NCBI GenBank assembly: GCA_007119345.1
Contig: SKPV01000203.1
Coordinates: 1-33,086, forward strand
DNA: 33,086 nt
Source of the DNA: Halovivax sp.
GTDB lineage: Archaea > Halobacteriota > Halobacteria > Halobacteriales > Natrialbaceae
Direction of reading: 5' to 3'
Shown: in pieces, positions 1 to 8,334 of the stretch
Layout of the letters: every line of letters begins with the position of its first letter
Position numbering within the stretch: the stretch's first letter is position 1
Program-made: the position numbers and the translations under genes
Notes under the pieces: model-generated
What the model was told of the DNA's origin: nothing
The model's database searches: none
Seen by the model: only the letters and a program-made list of their open reading frames with translations

Positions 1-865
1 CGAGTCGACGGGTGGCCGCGCCACCTCCGAAAGGCGAGCGCAGAGCGCAAGAGAGGACGGAGGCGGCTCCGGCGCTTCGGAGGAACGAGCGAGCGCTCGC
101 GATCAGCAACCGAGCTCGACCGAGGCGGTCGTCTATCCGGATACGTACACGAACTACGTGGCTCCGGAACGCGGGATGGCGACCGTCCGGACGCTCGAAG
201 CGCTCGGTGTCGCGGTCAGAGTTCCGAGGATCGGCGAGAGCGGTCGGGCCCCGCTCTCACAGGGGATGATCGCGAGCGCAAGCGCGTGCGCGAATCGGGT
301 TCACGAGGGTCTCGCCGAACACGTCGAGGCGGGGCGATCGATCGTCGTGATCGAACCGTCCGATCTGGCGGTTTTCGAGCGCGAGTACGATCGCTTGCTC
401 CCCGGATCCGCCGCGAGGCGGTTGGGTCGGGCGACCGCGAGTCCGTTCGATCTCATCGCCGATCGGATCCGATCCGACGGGATTCCGGACGCCCTCACCC
501 GAGGCGACGGTCGACGGGTCGCCTACCACCCCCACTGCCAGGGACGAACCGTCGGCGTCGACGGCCCGACGATCGAGGTGCTCGATCGGCTCGGATACGA
601 CGTGCGACCGACGACCGTCGAGTGCTGCGGGATGGCGGGAAGTTTCGGGTACAAACGCGCGTATTACGAATTGAGCGTATCCGTCGGGCGGTCGTTCCGG
701 GACGACGTCGAGGAAACCGATGCCGACGTCGTCGCGGCCGGTGGCGTCTCGTGTCGGGACCAACTCGAACACGTCGCGAGCGTCGACGTTCGCCATCCGG
801 TGGAACTCGTCGCGCCGTCGGGATCCGACGGAGATGCCGCTACCAACCGACCGGTTCGGCCCTGA
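1..865 (+). CDS. C-terminal part of a (Fe-S)-binding, probably FAD-linked oxidoreductase (5' end outside window)
   Basis: The reading frame is open from base 2, so the gene begins before the window. After a low-complexity Ser/Gly/Glu/Arg-rich stretch comes VVYPDTYTNY followed by a second strand VRVPRIGE. Further on are YHPHCQGRT, CCGMAGSFGYKR and a late GGVSCRDQLEH. This is the cysteine-rich (CCG) domain architecture of GlpC, the glycolate oxidase iron-sulfur subunit, and the large haloarchaeal fusions of an FAD-linked oxidase with an Fe-S domain. In those families the CCG domain binds an Fe-S cofactor and takes part in electron transfer from an alpha-hydroxy acid or glycerol-3-phosphate to the quinone pool. 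The domain call is from motifs; the substrate is not decidable because the N-terminal catalytic part is missing. Another member of the heterodisulfide-reductase-like CCG superfamily is possible. Confidence 0.82.
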   Translation, partial: ESTGGRATSERRAQSAREDGGGSGASEERASARDQQPSSTEAVVYPDTYTNYVAPERGMATVRTLEALGVAVRVPRIGESGRAPLSQGMIASASACANRVHEGLAEHVEAGRSIVVIEPSDLAVFEREYDRLLPGSAARRLGRATASPFDLIADRIRSDGIPDALTRGDGRRVAYHPHCQGRTVGVDGPTIEVLDRLGYDVRPTTVECCGMAGSFGYKRAYYELSVSVGRSFRDDVEETDADVVAAGGVSCRDQLEHVASVDVRHPVELVAPSGSDGDAATNRPVRP

Positions 866-973
866 ACGGCCTCGCTCCGCACCAATGGCCACAACCACAA
901 GCTATATGATTGTCAACCGAGACGGATCACTTCACGGTGTTCGTTCGTCGTCCGAACGCGCACCGAGTTCGAC

Positions 974-1630
974 ATGGATTCCAGGGAGATTCCGGTACTC
1001 GTGGTCTGTGAGTCGGATCGGTTCGACAGCGTTCGGGCTCGACTCCAATCCCGGTACGACGCGGCGGCCGTCGACGAGCGCGAACGATTGGAGGAGGCGC
1101 TGGCGGATTCGACGGTCGTGTGCTGGTCGCAATCGGTTACGCGGTTCGACTCGGCAGCCCCCTCCAGCGAGTGCGACGGTAGCGAACCCGAGGGGCTACT
1201 GGTGGCGGTTTCCGAAGTCGAATCGGATGGGTCCGTGATCAGATCCGTTCGAACCGAACGGGTACGCGAACTCTCGGATCTGGACGCGCTCGGTGATCGA
1301 ATCGAACGGCTTCGACTCCGGGCCGCCTACGACGAACTTCTCGCGGAATACGCCGCGATGATAACGGGGGCCGGATCGAAATCCGTCGTCGATCGCCCGC
1401 CGACCGCCGTCGAAAAATCGTCGGACGCCGCGCCCGGGGCTCGAATCGAGACGATCCGTTCGGAGCTCGACGCCGTCGTCGAACGGTTGGAACCGAGGGA
1501 TTACGAGGCGGCGTTCGGCTCTCCGGATTTTGCGGGTCGATCGCGAATCCAGGAAGTCACCGTCCCGCCCGAGGCGGGCGTCGTCGCGTCCGGACGAGAC
1601 CGCCGCCAGTCCGGAGGCGGCGATCCGTGA
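974..1630 (+). CDS. HalX-domain protein with degenerate receiver domain
   Basis: A 218-residue protein. Residues 5-52 (PVLVVCESDRFDSVRARLQ onward, to DSTVVCWSQ) follow the beta1-alpha1 to beta3 pattern of a response-regulator receiver. However, the acidic pocket after VLVV and the phospho-acceptor Asp at the end of beta3 are absent (VVCWSQ where LLDRRMP-like sequence is usual). The second half has the HalX signature: the helical stretch RIERLRLRAAYDELLAEY, then RIETIRSELDAVVERLEPRDYEAAF, the usual C-terminal helix. HalX proteins are common haloarchaeal response regulators of unknown output. This one probably cannot be phosphorylated and may act as a constitutive or partner-binding variant (inference). 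A TATA-like gctatatgat lies at 901-910, about 70 bases upstream, so a short leader is possible. The dph2 TATA box begins 10 bases after its stop. Confidence 0.72.
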   Translation: MDSREIPVLVVCESDRFDSVRARLQSRYDAAAVDERERLEEALADSTVVCWSQSVTRFDSAAPSSECDGSEPEGLLVAVSEVESDGSVIRSVRTERVRELSDLDALGDRIERLRLRAAYDELLAEYAAMITGAGSKSVVDRPPTAVEKSSDAAPGARIETIRSELDAVVERLEPRDYEAAFGSPDFAGRSRIQEVTVPPEAGVVASGRDRRQSGGGDP

Positions 1631-1640
1631 AACGCCGACG

Positions 1641-1646
1641 TTTTAC
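1641..1646 (+). promoter_or_regulatory. TATA box of dph2
   Basis: TTTTAC centred about 27 bases before the ATG at 1670, the spacing of haloarchaeal leaderless promoters. It favours the ATG at 1670 over the one at 1664. Confidence 0.5.
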
Positions 1647-1669
1647 GTGCGTGGTCGCTATCGATGACG

Positions 1670-2716
1670 ATGAGCGATCACTCGGAGTACAGCCGGGGAG
1701 ACCTGCGAAACACCGGCTTGCGTCTCAAGCACGACCGGGAGTGGGACTACGAACTCGATCGCATCGCGGAGGCGATCGACGAGCGGGACGCAGACACCGT
1801 CGGACTCCAGTTTCCGGAAGGATTGAAGCGGCGCGCCCCGAGCGTCGCCGACGACATCCGCGAACTGGTCGACGACGTGACCGTGCTGATCTCGGGACAG
1901 CCGTGTTACGGTGCGTGCGACCTCGATACGTACCTGATGAAGCGGACCGACGTCTTCGTCCACTTCGGTCACTCGCCGATGAAGGAGTCGGAAAAGATCA
2001 TCTACGTCCCTCTCTTCTCGAACGTCGAGGTAACCCCCATCATGGCGGAGGCTCTGGACACCCTCGACGATCCCGGCGTCGCGCCCGAAATCGGCCTGGT
2101 GACCACGGCCCAACACATGAATCGTTTCGACGAGATGCGCGAGTTCCTCGAGGATCGGGGTTACACGGTACGTACTCGACGCGGTGACGACCGATTGACC
2201 CACGAAGGACAGGTTCTCGGGTGCAATTACGCGAGCGCGGACGTGAACGCCGATCAGGTGCTGTACGTCGGGGGCGGGAAGTTTCATCCGCTCGGTCTCG
2301 CCATGGAGCACCCCGAGAAGCGCGTCGTGATCGCCGATCCCGTCAACAACGTCGTCACCGTCGCCGACACCGAGCAGTTTATGAAACAACGCTTCGGCGC
2401 TGTCCATCGTGCGATGGACGCCGAGTCCTGGGGCGTCATCTTTTGTACGAAAATCGGCCAGGGCCGTTGGGAGGAGGCACAGCGTATCCTCGACGACAAC
2501 GACGACGCGTATCTGCTCACGATGGACGAGGTCACGCCGGACCGACTCAGGAACTTCGACGTGGATGCGTTCGTGAACACCGGTTGTCCCCGGATCACGA
2601 CGGACGACGGACCGCGATTCCACAAACCGATGTTGACACCAGGAGAGTACGACGCTGCGGTCGGTAACAAGCCGCTCTCGGAGATCGGCTTCGACACGTT
2701 CCACGGAACGTGGTGA
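1670..2716 (+). CDS. dph2: 2-(3-amino-3-carboxypropyl)histidine synthase (diphthamide biosynthesis)
   Basis: This protein is the radical-type SAM enzyme for the first step of diphthamide synthesis, transferring the 3-amino-3-carboxypropyl group of S-adenosylmethionine to a histidine of elongation factor 2 in the cytoplasm. The sequence shows three widely spaced cysteines expected to bind the [4Fe-4S] cluster: C83 in CYGACD, C185 in VLGCNYAS and C306 in NTGCPRI. Their spacing is about 102 and 121 residues, matching archaeal Dph2. There is also an extra Cys79. Other family sequences are GLQFPEGLKRRA near the N-terminus, VFVHFGHSPM and YVGGGKFHPLG. Its length of 348 residues is normal for the archaeal homodimeric enzyme. 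The start at 1670 fits the TATA box; an in-frame ATG two codons earlier (1664) is the alternative. Confidence 0.95.
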   Translation: MSDHSEYSRGDLRNTGLRLKHDREWDYELDRIAEAIDERDADTVGLQFPEGLKRRAPSVADDIRELVDDVTVLISGQPCYGACDLDTYLMKRTDVFVHFGHSPMKESEKIIYVPLFSNVEVTPIMAEALDTLDDPGVAPEIGLVTTAQHMNRFDEMREFLEDRGYTVRTRRGDDRLTHEGQVLGCNYASADVNADQVLYVGGGKFHPLGLAMEHPEKRVVIADPVNNVVTVADTEQFMKQRFGAVHRAMDAESWGVIFCTKIGQGRWEEAQRILDDNDDAYLLTMDEVTPDRLRNFDVDAFVNTGCPRITTDDGPRFHKPMLTPGEYDAAVGNKPLSEIGFDTFHGTW

Positions 2717-2793
2717 CGCCGACCCGTCCCAACGAGATTCGCATACACCGACCGGTTCCGATCGCTGACGCGGTAATACTCAGTTTAGGTTTG

Positions 2794-2833
2794 ATGGCTC
2801 TTCCGCCATTTACTGCTACAATCATTCATTGTA
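2794..2833. other. Two adjacent short inverted repeats between dph2 and the DUF7344 gene
   Basis: ATGGC/GCCAT (2794-2798, 2805-2809) and TACAAT/ATTGTA (2817-2822, 2828-2833) lie in an AT-rich intergenic stretch after the dph2 stop. They could be a dph2 3'-end structure or an operator for the downstream regulator. Their AT-rich codons argue against translation through this region. Confidence 0.35.
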
Positions 2834-2922
2834 TAGAGAAAATTCGAATGGATATTCAGACATTACCGAATATTCTCCAAAATCCTTTGGGGAAGTTCTT
2901 TACCGGAAACGGTGCGGACGGG

Positions 2923-3591
2923 ATGGTGATGACACGCTACCAGCCCGGACGGGGATCGGGTTCACACCGTAACGACGTCTTACGCACGATGGCGGACGAA
3001 CGGATCCGGGTCGTCCTCTCGCGATTGCTCCGTGAAGCAGATAGGTCGGCACCGGTATCCTCGCTCGAGTCTACCCTCTCCGAATCGATGGATTCGTCGG
3101 GATCCGATCGAGCTGCGATCGCGTTGCACCACGACGTCCTGCCGAGGCTCGAGGACGCCGGGCTGATCGTTCCGGAGGACGACTCCGTCGCCTTGACCGG
3201 TCTCTCGGCGCTCGAGGATCCGGTCGTCCGTGATCTACTGGCCGATGACGGCGCGAGGGCGGAGCGACTGGCTGCACAGATCGGGGCGCTTGCCGAACCG
3301 CGGCGCCGCCGGATCTGCCTGGTGCTCGCCGAACGCGGGGCACCAGTATCCGCGTCGAACGTCGCCAGGGCGGTGGCCGCCACCGAAGTGATCGACGATC
3401 CGGCTACCAGTTACGCGGATCTCGTCGACCGCATCCACGTTTCCCTCGTTCACGAGCACCTACCGGCCCTCGAATCCGTCGGGTTGATCGATCGGCGACC
3501 GGACGACCGCATCGAGTACGTCGGTCCCGTCGACGTCACCCGCCGATCGGGCGGGGCTGCAGGACCGCGAGCCGTCTCGGTGATCGGCTGA
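2923..3591 (+). CDS. Two-domain DUF7344-type (winged-helix-like) protein
   Basis: A protein of 222 residues from this start. It carries two copies of a haloarchaeal winged-helix-like module, each with a helix at the start, a run ending in LHHDVLPRLEDAGLI (first copy) or LVHEHLPALESVGLI (second copy), and a short beta wing (VALTG; RIEYVG). The second copy opens with LAEPRRRRICLVLAERG, the usual start of DUF7344. Such domains are found in putative transcription regulators in Halobacteria; binding targets are unknown. The frame is open back to 2710, with an ATG at 2848, but codons 2848-2922 are AT-rich and unlike the rest, so the ATG at 2923 (or 2929, or 2989) is preferred. It probably acts as a regulator (inference from family). 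Confidence 0.68.
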   Translation: MVMTRYQPGRGSGSHRNDVLRTMADERIRVVLSRLLREADRSAPVSSLESTLSESMDSSGSDRAAIALHHDVLPRLEDAGLIVPEDDSVALTGLSALEDPVVRDLLADDGARAERLAAQIGALAEPRRRRICLVLAERGAPVSASNVARAVAATEVIDDPATSYADLVDRIHVSLVHEHLPALESVGLIDRRPDDRIEYVGPVDVTRRSGGAAGPRAVSVIG

Positions 3592-3729
3592 TCGCTCGCC
3601 GCACGATCCGGCGATCCCCTTCGATCCCGTCGACGCCACGCCAATTCGTGGTACCTCGATGTTGCTATTTTCTCGTCGGCTACCGGTCTTCGACCACTAT
3701 CTCCCCTATCGGAACTCCGCCGCCAGCTC

Positions 3730-3807
3730 TCTCGGGATCCCATCGTGAGACGCAATCTCGGGAACCCATCGTGAGACGCAATCTCGGGAACCCATCGTGA
3801 GACGCAA
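3730..3807. repeat. Three tandem 26-bp repeats abutting a promoter
   Basis: Copies at 3730-3755, 3756-3781 and 3782-3807. The last two are identical and the first differs at one base (gggatccc instead of gggaaccc). Each unit contains the small dyad GGGAACCC and the arms TCTC/GAGA. There is no spacer between copies, so this is not a CRISPR. The array ends one base before the TATA-like element of the metallo-hydrolase gene, in the position of the BRE and upstream activator sites. It is likely a multi-site operator (inference). Confidence 0.9.
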
Positions 3808-3808
3808 C

Positions 3809-3816
3809 ACTTACCC
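3809..3816 (+). promoter_or_regulatory. TATA-like element of the metallo-hydrolase gene
   Basis: ACTTACCC is centred 28 bases before the ATG at 3840 and follows directly on the third 26-bp repeat, consistent with a leaderless transcript controlled from the repeats. Confidence 0.45.
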
Positions 3817-3839
3817 ACGCGATCCGCGCAGTTCCCCCC

Positions 3840-4673
3840 ATGACGACGAGCGACTGGGGAGACTGGCTCGTGCGCGCGATCGAGGACGCCGACCCGGAGG
3901 GGGTCGCCGTCTGGTACCTCGGCTGCAACGGGTTCGTGCTCAAGGGCGCTTCCGGGACGACGATCTGTATCGACCCGTACGTCGGAATCGGTGATCCGCC
4001 GCGGACGGTGCGAATGATTCCGGTACCGTTCGACCCCGAGGATTTCGGAGAAGTCGACGCCGTACTCGCGACCCACGAACACACCGACCACGTCCACGGG
4101 CCGAGCCAGGCCCCCATCCTGGCGGAGACCGGTGCGGACTTTTACGCCCCCGACGATAGCCTGGCCGTGGCACTCGACGAGGAATCCTGGACCGACCGCT
4201 GGGACATCGACCGATCTCGGTTTCACGAGGTCGCCGAGGGAGATCGGTTCGAAGTCGGCGAGTTCTCCGTCGCCGTCGAGCCCGCTCACGACCCCGACGC
4301 TACCCATCCCGTCAGTTTCGTCATCGAACACTCCGCGGGCACCTTCTTTCACGGCGGCGACACGAAACCGTCGGACGAGTTCGAACGCGTAGGTCGGACG
4401 TACGACATCGACCTGGGGGTTCTGGCTTTCGGTTCCGAGGGCCGGATTCCGGACAAAGAATCCGGTGAACCGTCACGGACGCGGTGGTACAATAACGAGA
4501 ACCAACTCGTCGAGGCGGCGAGCGACCTCCGGATCGACCGGTTGCTCCCGAGTCACTGGGATATGTGGCGGGGACTGACGGCCGATCCGACCGCGCTATA
4601 CCATCACGCGCGTAGTTTCGAGTACCCCCAGCGCCTCGATATCGTCGAAATCGGCGACCGCGTCGAGCTGTGA
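3840..4673 (+). CDS. UlaG-like MBL-fold metallo-hydrolase
   Basis: A cytoplasmic hydrolase of 277 residues with a metallo-beta-lactamase fold. The sequence shows the metal-binding motif HEHTDH at residues 79-84, followed by VHGP; DPDATHPVSFVIEH, a later strand; and FHGGDTKPSDEF, which supplies the bridging Asp. The C-terminal SHWDMW gives the last His ligand. The N-terminal WYLGCNGFVLKG and early IDPYVG are typical of the UlaG (L-ascorbate-6-phosphate lactonase) branch. The bacterial lactonase role should not be transferred to haloarchaea; the substrate is unknown, though a sugar-phosphate lactone or related phosphoester is plausible. No signal peptide is seen. Its promoter is preceded by three 26-bp repeats, suggesting dedicated regulation. 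Confidence 0.85.
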   Translation: MTTSDWGDWLVRAIEDADPEGVAVWYLGCNGFVLKGASGTTICIDPYVGIGDPPRTVRMIPVPFDPEDFGEVDAVLATHEHTDHVHGPSQAPILAETGADFYAPDDSLAVALDEESWTDRWDIDRSRFHEVAEGDRFEVGEFSVAVEPAHDPDATHPVSFVIEHSAGTFFHGGDTKPSDEFERVGRTYDIDLGVLAFGSEGRIPDKESGEPSRTRWYNNENQLVEAASDLRIDRLLPSHWDMWRGLTADPTALYHHARSFEYPQRLDIVEIGDRVEL

Positions 4674-4700
4674 GTCCGTCGGTCGGGATTCGCCCGTTTC

Positions 4701-4706
4701 CTTTAT
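4701..4706 (+). promoter_or_regulatory. TATA box of the coiled-coil gene
   Basis: CTTTAT centred 29 bases upstream of the ATG at 4733, a good leaderless promoter match. Confidence 0.55.
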
Positions 4707-4732
4707 GGTAATGGTCAGATAACCGCACTCCA

Positions 4733-6532
4733 ATGAGTTCTTCAGCGGAGACCGACGACGTCGTGACTGTCGATGACGAGGGTGTTTCGGTAACGAAACG
4801 GTTCAGTCCTGACGAGTTTCCCGTTCCGGCGATTCGGTTCGAAATCGAATCGACGCACGACGAACCGGTGACCGTCCGGCTCTCTGAGGACATCCCCGAG
4901 TCGTTTCCTATGGACGGTGTCGGGTTCCATCCCGAGTACCACAGCGATCAGTGGACGGCCTACCAGGACCACCGCGTCGAATTTACGGGTACCGTCGAGC
5001 CCGACGAGTCGTTGATCACCGTCTACGGCGTTCGTCTCGACGACGAGTCCGAAGGTGAACAATTCCTGACCGAACCGACCATCGTCGACGTCCGTTCTGG
5101 GAACGCGGCGTCTGCCTCGCCGTCCAGCGAAGACGGGGACGGCGAGGGACGGCTCGACGAAATCGTTTCGGGGGACCGAAACCAGATCGTAAAGGACATG
5201 CTTTCGGGTAGTTCCGAGGGGATCCCTGGCCTCAATTCGGATGACACCGACGGCGACGACTCGCCGGTCGACGGTACAGACGAGGCTGCCGATTCTGATA
5301 CGGTCGACGAAGCGGATACCGGCGGCGATTCGGAATCGGACGAGGCGCCTCCGACGCTCGATCTGGAATTCGATGACGACGTCGAGGACGGGACCGAACG
5401 GACCGACACCGATTCGGACGACGACGGTCCGACCATAGAACTCGACATCGACTCCGCGGCCGAGCGCGTCTCGGAAATCGACGACTCGACTGCGTCGGAT
5501 GGTCTCGATGAATCCCGTTCGACGAATTCCGTCGCGGACGAATCGTCGACCGCATCGCCGACCGCCGGTCGCGACGGACCATCGAGCGCCCCGGACCGGA
5601 CGTCACCGTCCACGGTGAGGGACGAAGCATCGTCCGATTCGATCGCAACGACTCTCGCGTCAGAGATCCGCGGCGGGACGGTCGACGAATCCGACCTCGA
5701 CGTCCTGCGGTCCGAATTAGGCGCAGAACCGTCCGGCATGAAACAGGCTCGTCTCGATCACCTCCAGTCGCGGGTCGAAGAGGTCGCCGCCTATTCCGGT
5801 GCGCTCGAGGAATTCCTCGACGAACACGGAACTGGGGCCCAGCTGATCGAGGAGTTCACGGTGGACGTTCGCTCGATGCGGGCGGAACTCTCCGAGCTCT
5901 CCGATCGTCTCGAAACTACCGAGGAGACCGCAACCGGGGTCGACGATCGGATGGAAGCTGTGAACGATCGGATGGACGACCTCGACGATCATCTGGTCGA
6001 TGTCGACCACAGGGTGGAGGATGTCGACGTCCGAGTAACCGATCTCGACGAACAGATGGAGAGGGTCGATAACCGAGTGTACGAGGTCGGTTCCGACGTC
6101 GACGGGCTGGCAGAATCCGTGGACGATGTCGCCGACGACGTGGCCGAGTTCGACGAGGATCTCGAGTCGATCGCGAGCGAGGTGGCCGGGTTCGACGACG
6201 ATCTCGAATCGATCGCGGATGATGTGGCCGAGTTCCACGAGGAGCTCGAATCGATCGCGGGCGATGTGGCCGAGTTCGACGATGTCGTCGGGGACGTCGA
6301 TGATCGCGTCGACTCGGTCGACGAGGAACTCGACGAGTTGGGTTCGACGGTCGAATCGATGGAGGGTGACGTCGAATCCGTTAGTGCGAATGTCGAGATC
6401 GTGGCCTCGGACGTGGAGGCCGTCACGGACGACGTGGACGACCTTTCGTCCGAACTCGAGGAGGTGAGAGCGGACGTCACCGATCTCGTCGAGTGGCGCG
6501 CTCAGCTCGGGTCGATGTTCACGGACGACTGA
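4733..6532 (+). CDS. Large acidic coiled-coil protein of unknown function
   Basis: A 599-residue, very acidic, soluble-looking protein with no signal peptide or membrane segment. Residues 1-120 form a compact, probably beta-rich domain (VTVDDEGVSVTKRFSPDEF, VTVRLSEDIPESF, YGVRLDDESEG). Residues about 123-300 are a Ser/Asp/Glu/Thr-rich disordered linker. Residues about 310-390 (EIRGGTVDESDLDVLRSELG and following) are helical. Residues 390-590 are a long coiled coil with frequent DDR/DDL/DDV heptads, including three near-identical 14-residue units. The N-terminal domain is not one I can name. The arrangement (globular head, flexible linker, long coiled coil) resembles scaffold, tether or SMC-like accessory proteins, but no function should be assigned. 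It has its own TATA box and two hairpins follow its stop. Confidence 0.85.
   Translation: MSSSAETDDVVTVDDEGVSVTKRFSPDEFPVPAIRFEIESTHDEPVTVRLSEDIPESFPMDGVGFHPEYHSDQWTAYQDHRVEFTGTVEPDESLITVYGVRLDDESEGEQFLTEPTIVDVRSGNAASASPSSEDGDGEGRLDEIVSGDRNQIVKDMLSGSSEGIPGLNSDDTDGDDSPVDGTDEAADSDTVDEADTGGDSESDEAPPTLDLEFDDDVEDGTERTDTDSDDDGPTIELDIDSAAERVSEIDDSTASDGLDESRSTNSVADESSTASPTAGRDGPSSAPDRTSPSTVRDEASSDSIATTLASEIRGGTVDESDLDVLRSELGAEPSGMKQARLDHLQSRVEEVAAYSGALEEFLDEHGTGAQLIEEFTVDVRSMRAELSELSDRLETTEETATGVDDRMEAVNDRMDDLDDHLVDVDHRVEDVDVRVTDLDEQMERVDNRVYEVGSDVDGLAESVDDVADDVAEFDEDLESIASEVAGFDDDLESIADDVAEFHEELESIAGDVAEFDDVVGDVDDRVDSVDEELDELGSTVESMEGDVESVSANVEIVASDVEAVTDDVDDLSSELEEVRADVTDLVEWRAQLGSMFTDD
6140..6285 (+). 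repeat. In-frame 42-bp tandem repeats within the coiled coil
   Basis: Copies start at 6140, 6182 and 6224, with a partial fourth from 6266. Each encodes a 14-residue unit (two heptads) of the form VAxFxxxLESIAxx, so repeat expansion lengthens the coiled coil without disturbing its register. Confidence 0.85.
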
Positions 6533-6550
6533 CCCGTCTATTTCGAATCA

Positions 6551-6608
6551 CCGACTCTCCGGTCGGCTCTACCCTATTCCTCACCATCCCAAATTGCTGG
6601 GAATGGTG
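6551..6608 (+). terminator. Two hairpins after the coiled-coil gene
   Basis: CCGAC/GTCGG (6551-6555, 6562-6566) and CACCATCCCA/TGGGAATGGTG (6582-6591, 6598-6608; one bulged base) lie 19-76 bases after the stop codon. They may mark an mRNA 3' end. No long U-tract is present, so this is a weak terminator call. Confidence 0.3.
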
Positions 6609-7057
6609 GGCGCTGTCGACGGATCACGTCCGTTGTGAGCTTCGACTGGAAGCCCCCGTCGTCTTCGGGAATCTGGAGAATCGGCGCTCTCCGTAACCGA
6701 TATCGTACCTGGCAGCTCGCGTCGGAATTCTCGATTTCGGTACCGCCAGTCCCGGTTAGCTCCTGGGCGATCGAGTTCGGTACCGGGACGCGCGATCCGC
6801 CCCAGTGTCATCGAGTTCTGACCGTCTCAGGCGACGTCCGTTCGCGTAGCGGATGGTGAATAGTACGGCCGATGGGGGCGTATCGCCGAGTTTCGGTTCG
6901 CGGTTAGCTGTGCGGGCGTGGAGCCTACTCCGGGCCTCGTAGGGAAGGGGTCGCTCGCGTCACCACCAACGACTTGCCTGTCTACAGGCGATTTACCTAG
7001 GGGGTATTCCTTGCGGTCCACCCCACTCCGACCGTATCGATCCCCCGTCGAGCCTTT

Positions 7058-7090
7058 CGTGAACAATCATCTCTCACGTGAACAATCATC
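7058..7090. repeat. Two direct copies of a 14-bp sequence, 19 bp apart
   Basis: cgtgaacaatcatc occurs at 7058-7071 and again at 7077-7090. Period 19 bp; no open frame uses it. Function unknown; possibly a protein-binding site pair. Confidence 0.7.
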
Positions 7091-8334
7091 CTCCCTCCGG
7101 GCAAGCCAGATCCGTATCGGCACACCCAATTCCATCCCTCTGCCCCGACGAATCGGCGGGGAACGTACCGTTATCATTGCGGGTATCTGCAGGTCGCTCC
7201 GGTGGGAATCCGCGACCGACGTAGTGCGGAATTGTTCGTCTCCGGCTCGTGTTGCATTCGTTTGATGCTTGGATTTGGATCCTCGGTCCCTTCCGGTTCG
7301 CATCGAATCCGACCGGTCCGTTCCGAGTCCCCTTCTAAATATCAAACCACTGACGACGCGATTCGCCAGATCCTGCGCTCTATTGATATAGCACTATGGA
7401 GTTTAAACGTCTCAGTCGATACCGCTCGGATATGTGATAATATATGGTTGCCGAGCAGTATTTACATAGATTCGGCCCAGTATGGGCGTGTAGAGCCGTG
7501 CGTTCCGGACCGATCCGCCGGTCGGTCTGTCGTCGTCGGGACCCGAGAAGAGGTTTCGAGACCAGTACAATCGCTCGCTGCCGGTAGCCTCGGATGAATC
7601 TGGCCCTCGACGATTCGTGGGCTTGAAAATCGGTACGGTTTCCAAAATTTGGATCATCCGTCGGCTGTGCATGGCGATCCACCGATGCGCCATACCGGTC
7701 TGCTCCGGGGTAGCTCACGAGAGGAGGATCTGACTTCTCTCGATGATGCGTCGTCGAATCATTCCCGATCGGGAGACGTCGCCAATTCGTTATGGCCTAG
7801 TGATCGCTCGTCTATTGTGGGATAACCGGTTCGTCGTTGACCACAGTTAACGTAGATCGGATAGCACTGGTGGGGTCGCCGGCGTTCGAGTCCAACGATT
7901 CGGTCGAACGGTTCCTCGGCAGCCAATTATCGTACGATACCGGGCGATGGATCTCCGTTATCGGTTCGTTTGATGTCGTGATCGGATGAGTCTGCGTGAA
8001 CCGTTTCCCCACATCGATCAACAGCAGCGAATCACGTGGTCTCCATCCGGTGAACTGTGGTATCTACATGGGTTCCATCGAGATAGCCGGTGACATCGCT
8101 CTGATCCACCTGCGTCAATCGATTCCGTTCAGGGATGGTATCCCTCGACTCGTTCGAAGATCGTCTGGCGATTACTGAATACCAATATCTCCCCGGTACA
8201 GTCTCGGTGGAGGTTCTCCGTCCTGCAATCGTCCACAGTTCGAAGTCGGGATCGATCTTCGGGCTTTGGCTACTCGAGTGTGCACGGAACGATTAGGTGC
8301 GGATCGGACTCTTTTCTCCGTCCGGCGGTGAAAT

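Larger units (their letters stand above)
6533..8334. other. 1.8-kb region with no convincing gene
   Basis: Between the coiled-coil gene and the recombinase gene no open frame shows haloarchaeal codon bias, a recognisable motif or a placed promoter. Small frames such as 7996-8178 (+) and 7812-8021 (-) look random. Base composition is visibly more AT-rich than in genes, especially 7330-7470. It contains short palindromes: TCCCGATCGGGA (7763-7774), AGGGAT/ATCCCT around ggt (8131-8145), GCCTG/CAGGC (6976-6989) and CCAAA/TTTGG (7641-7651). It also holds a 14-bp direct repeat (7058-7090) and two CTAG tetranucleotides. It may be decayed mobile DNA or a regulatory or recombination region. Confidence 0.6.

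Noticed and set aside
2710..2922. Longer N-terminus for the DUF7344 protein starting at 2710 or 2848
   Set aside because: This part uses AT-rich codons, holds two inverted repeats, and has no similarity to the domain; it looks intergenic.
3730..3807. Possible CRISPR array
   Set aside because: The 26-bp units are directly adjacent with no spacers, and no cas gene is present.
5023..5739. Ser-rich minus-strand frame inside the coiled-coil gene
   Set aside because: It is the complement of the Asp/Ser/Glu-rich linker and has no independent support.
7260..7340. tRNA-like stretch with ggttcgcatcgaatcc
   Set aside because: It resembles a T-arm at first sight, but no cloverleaf with acceptor, D and anticodon stems can be drawn around it.
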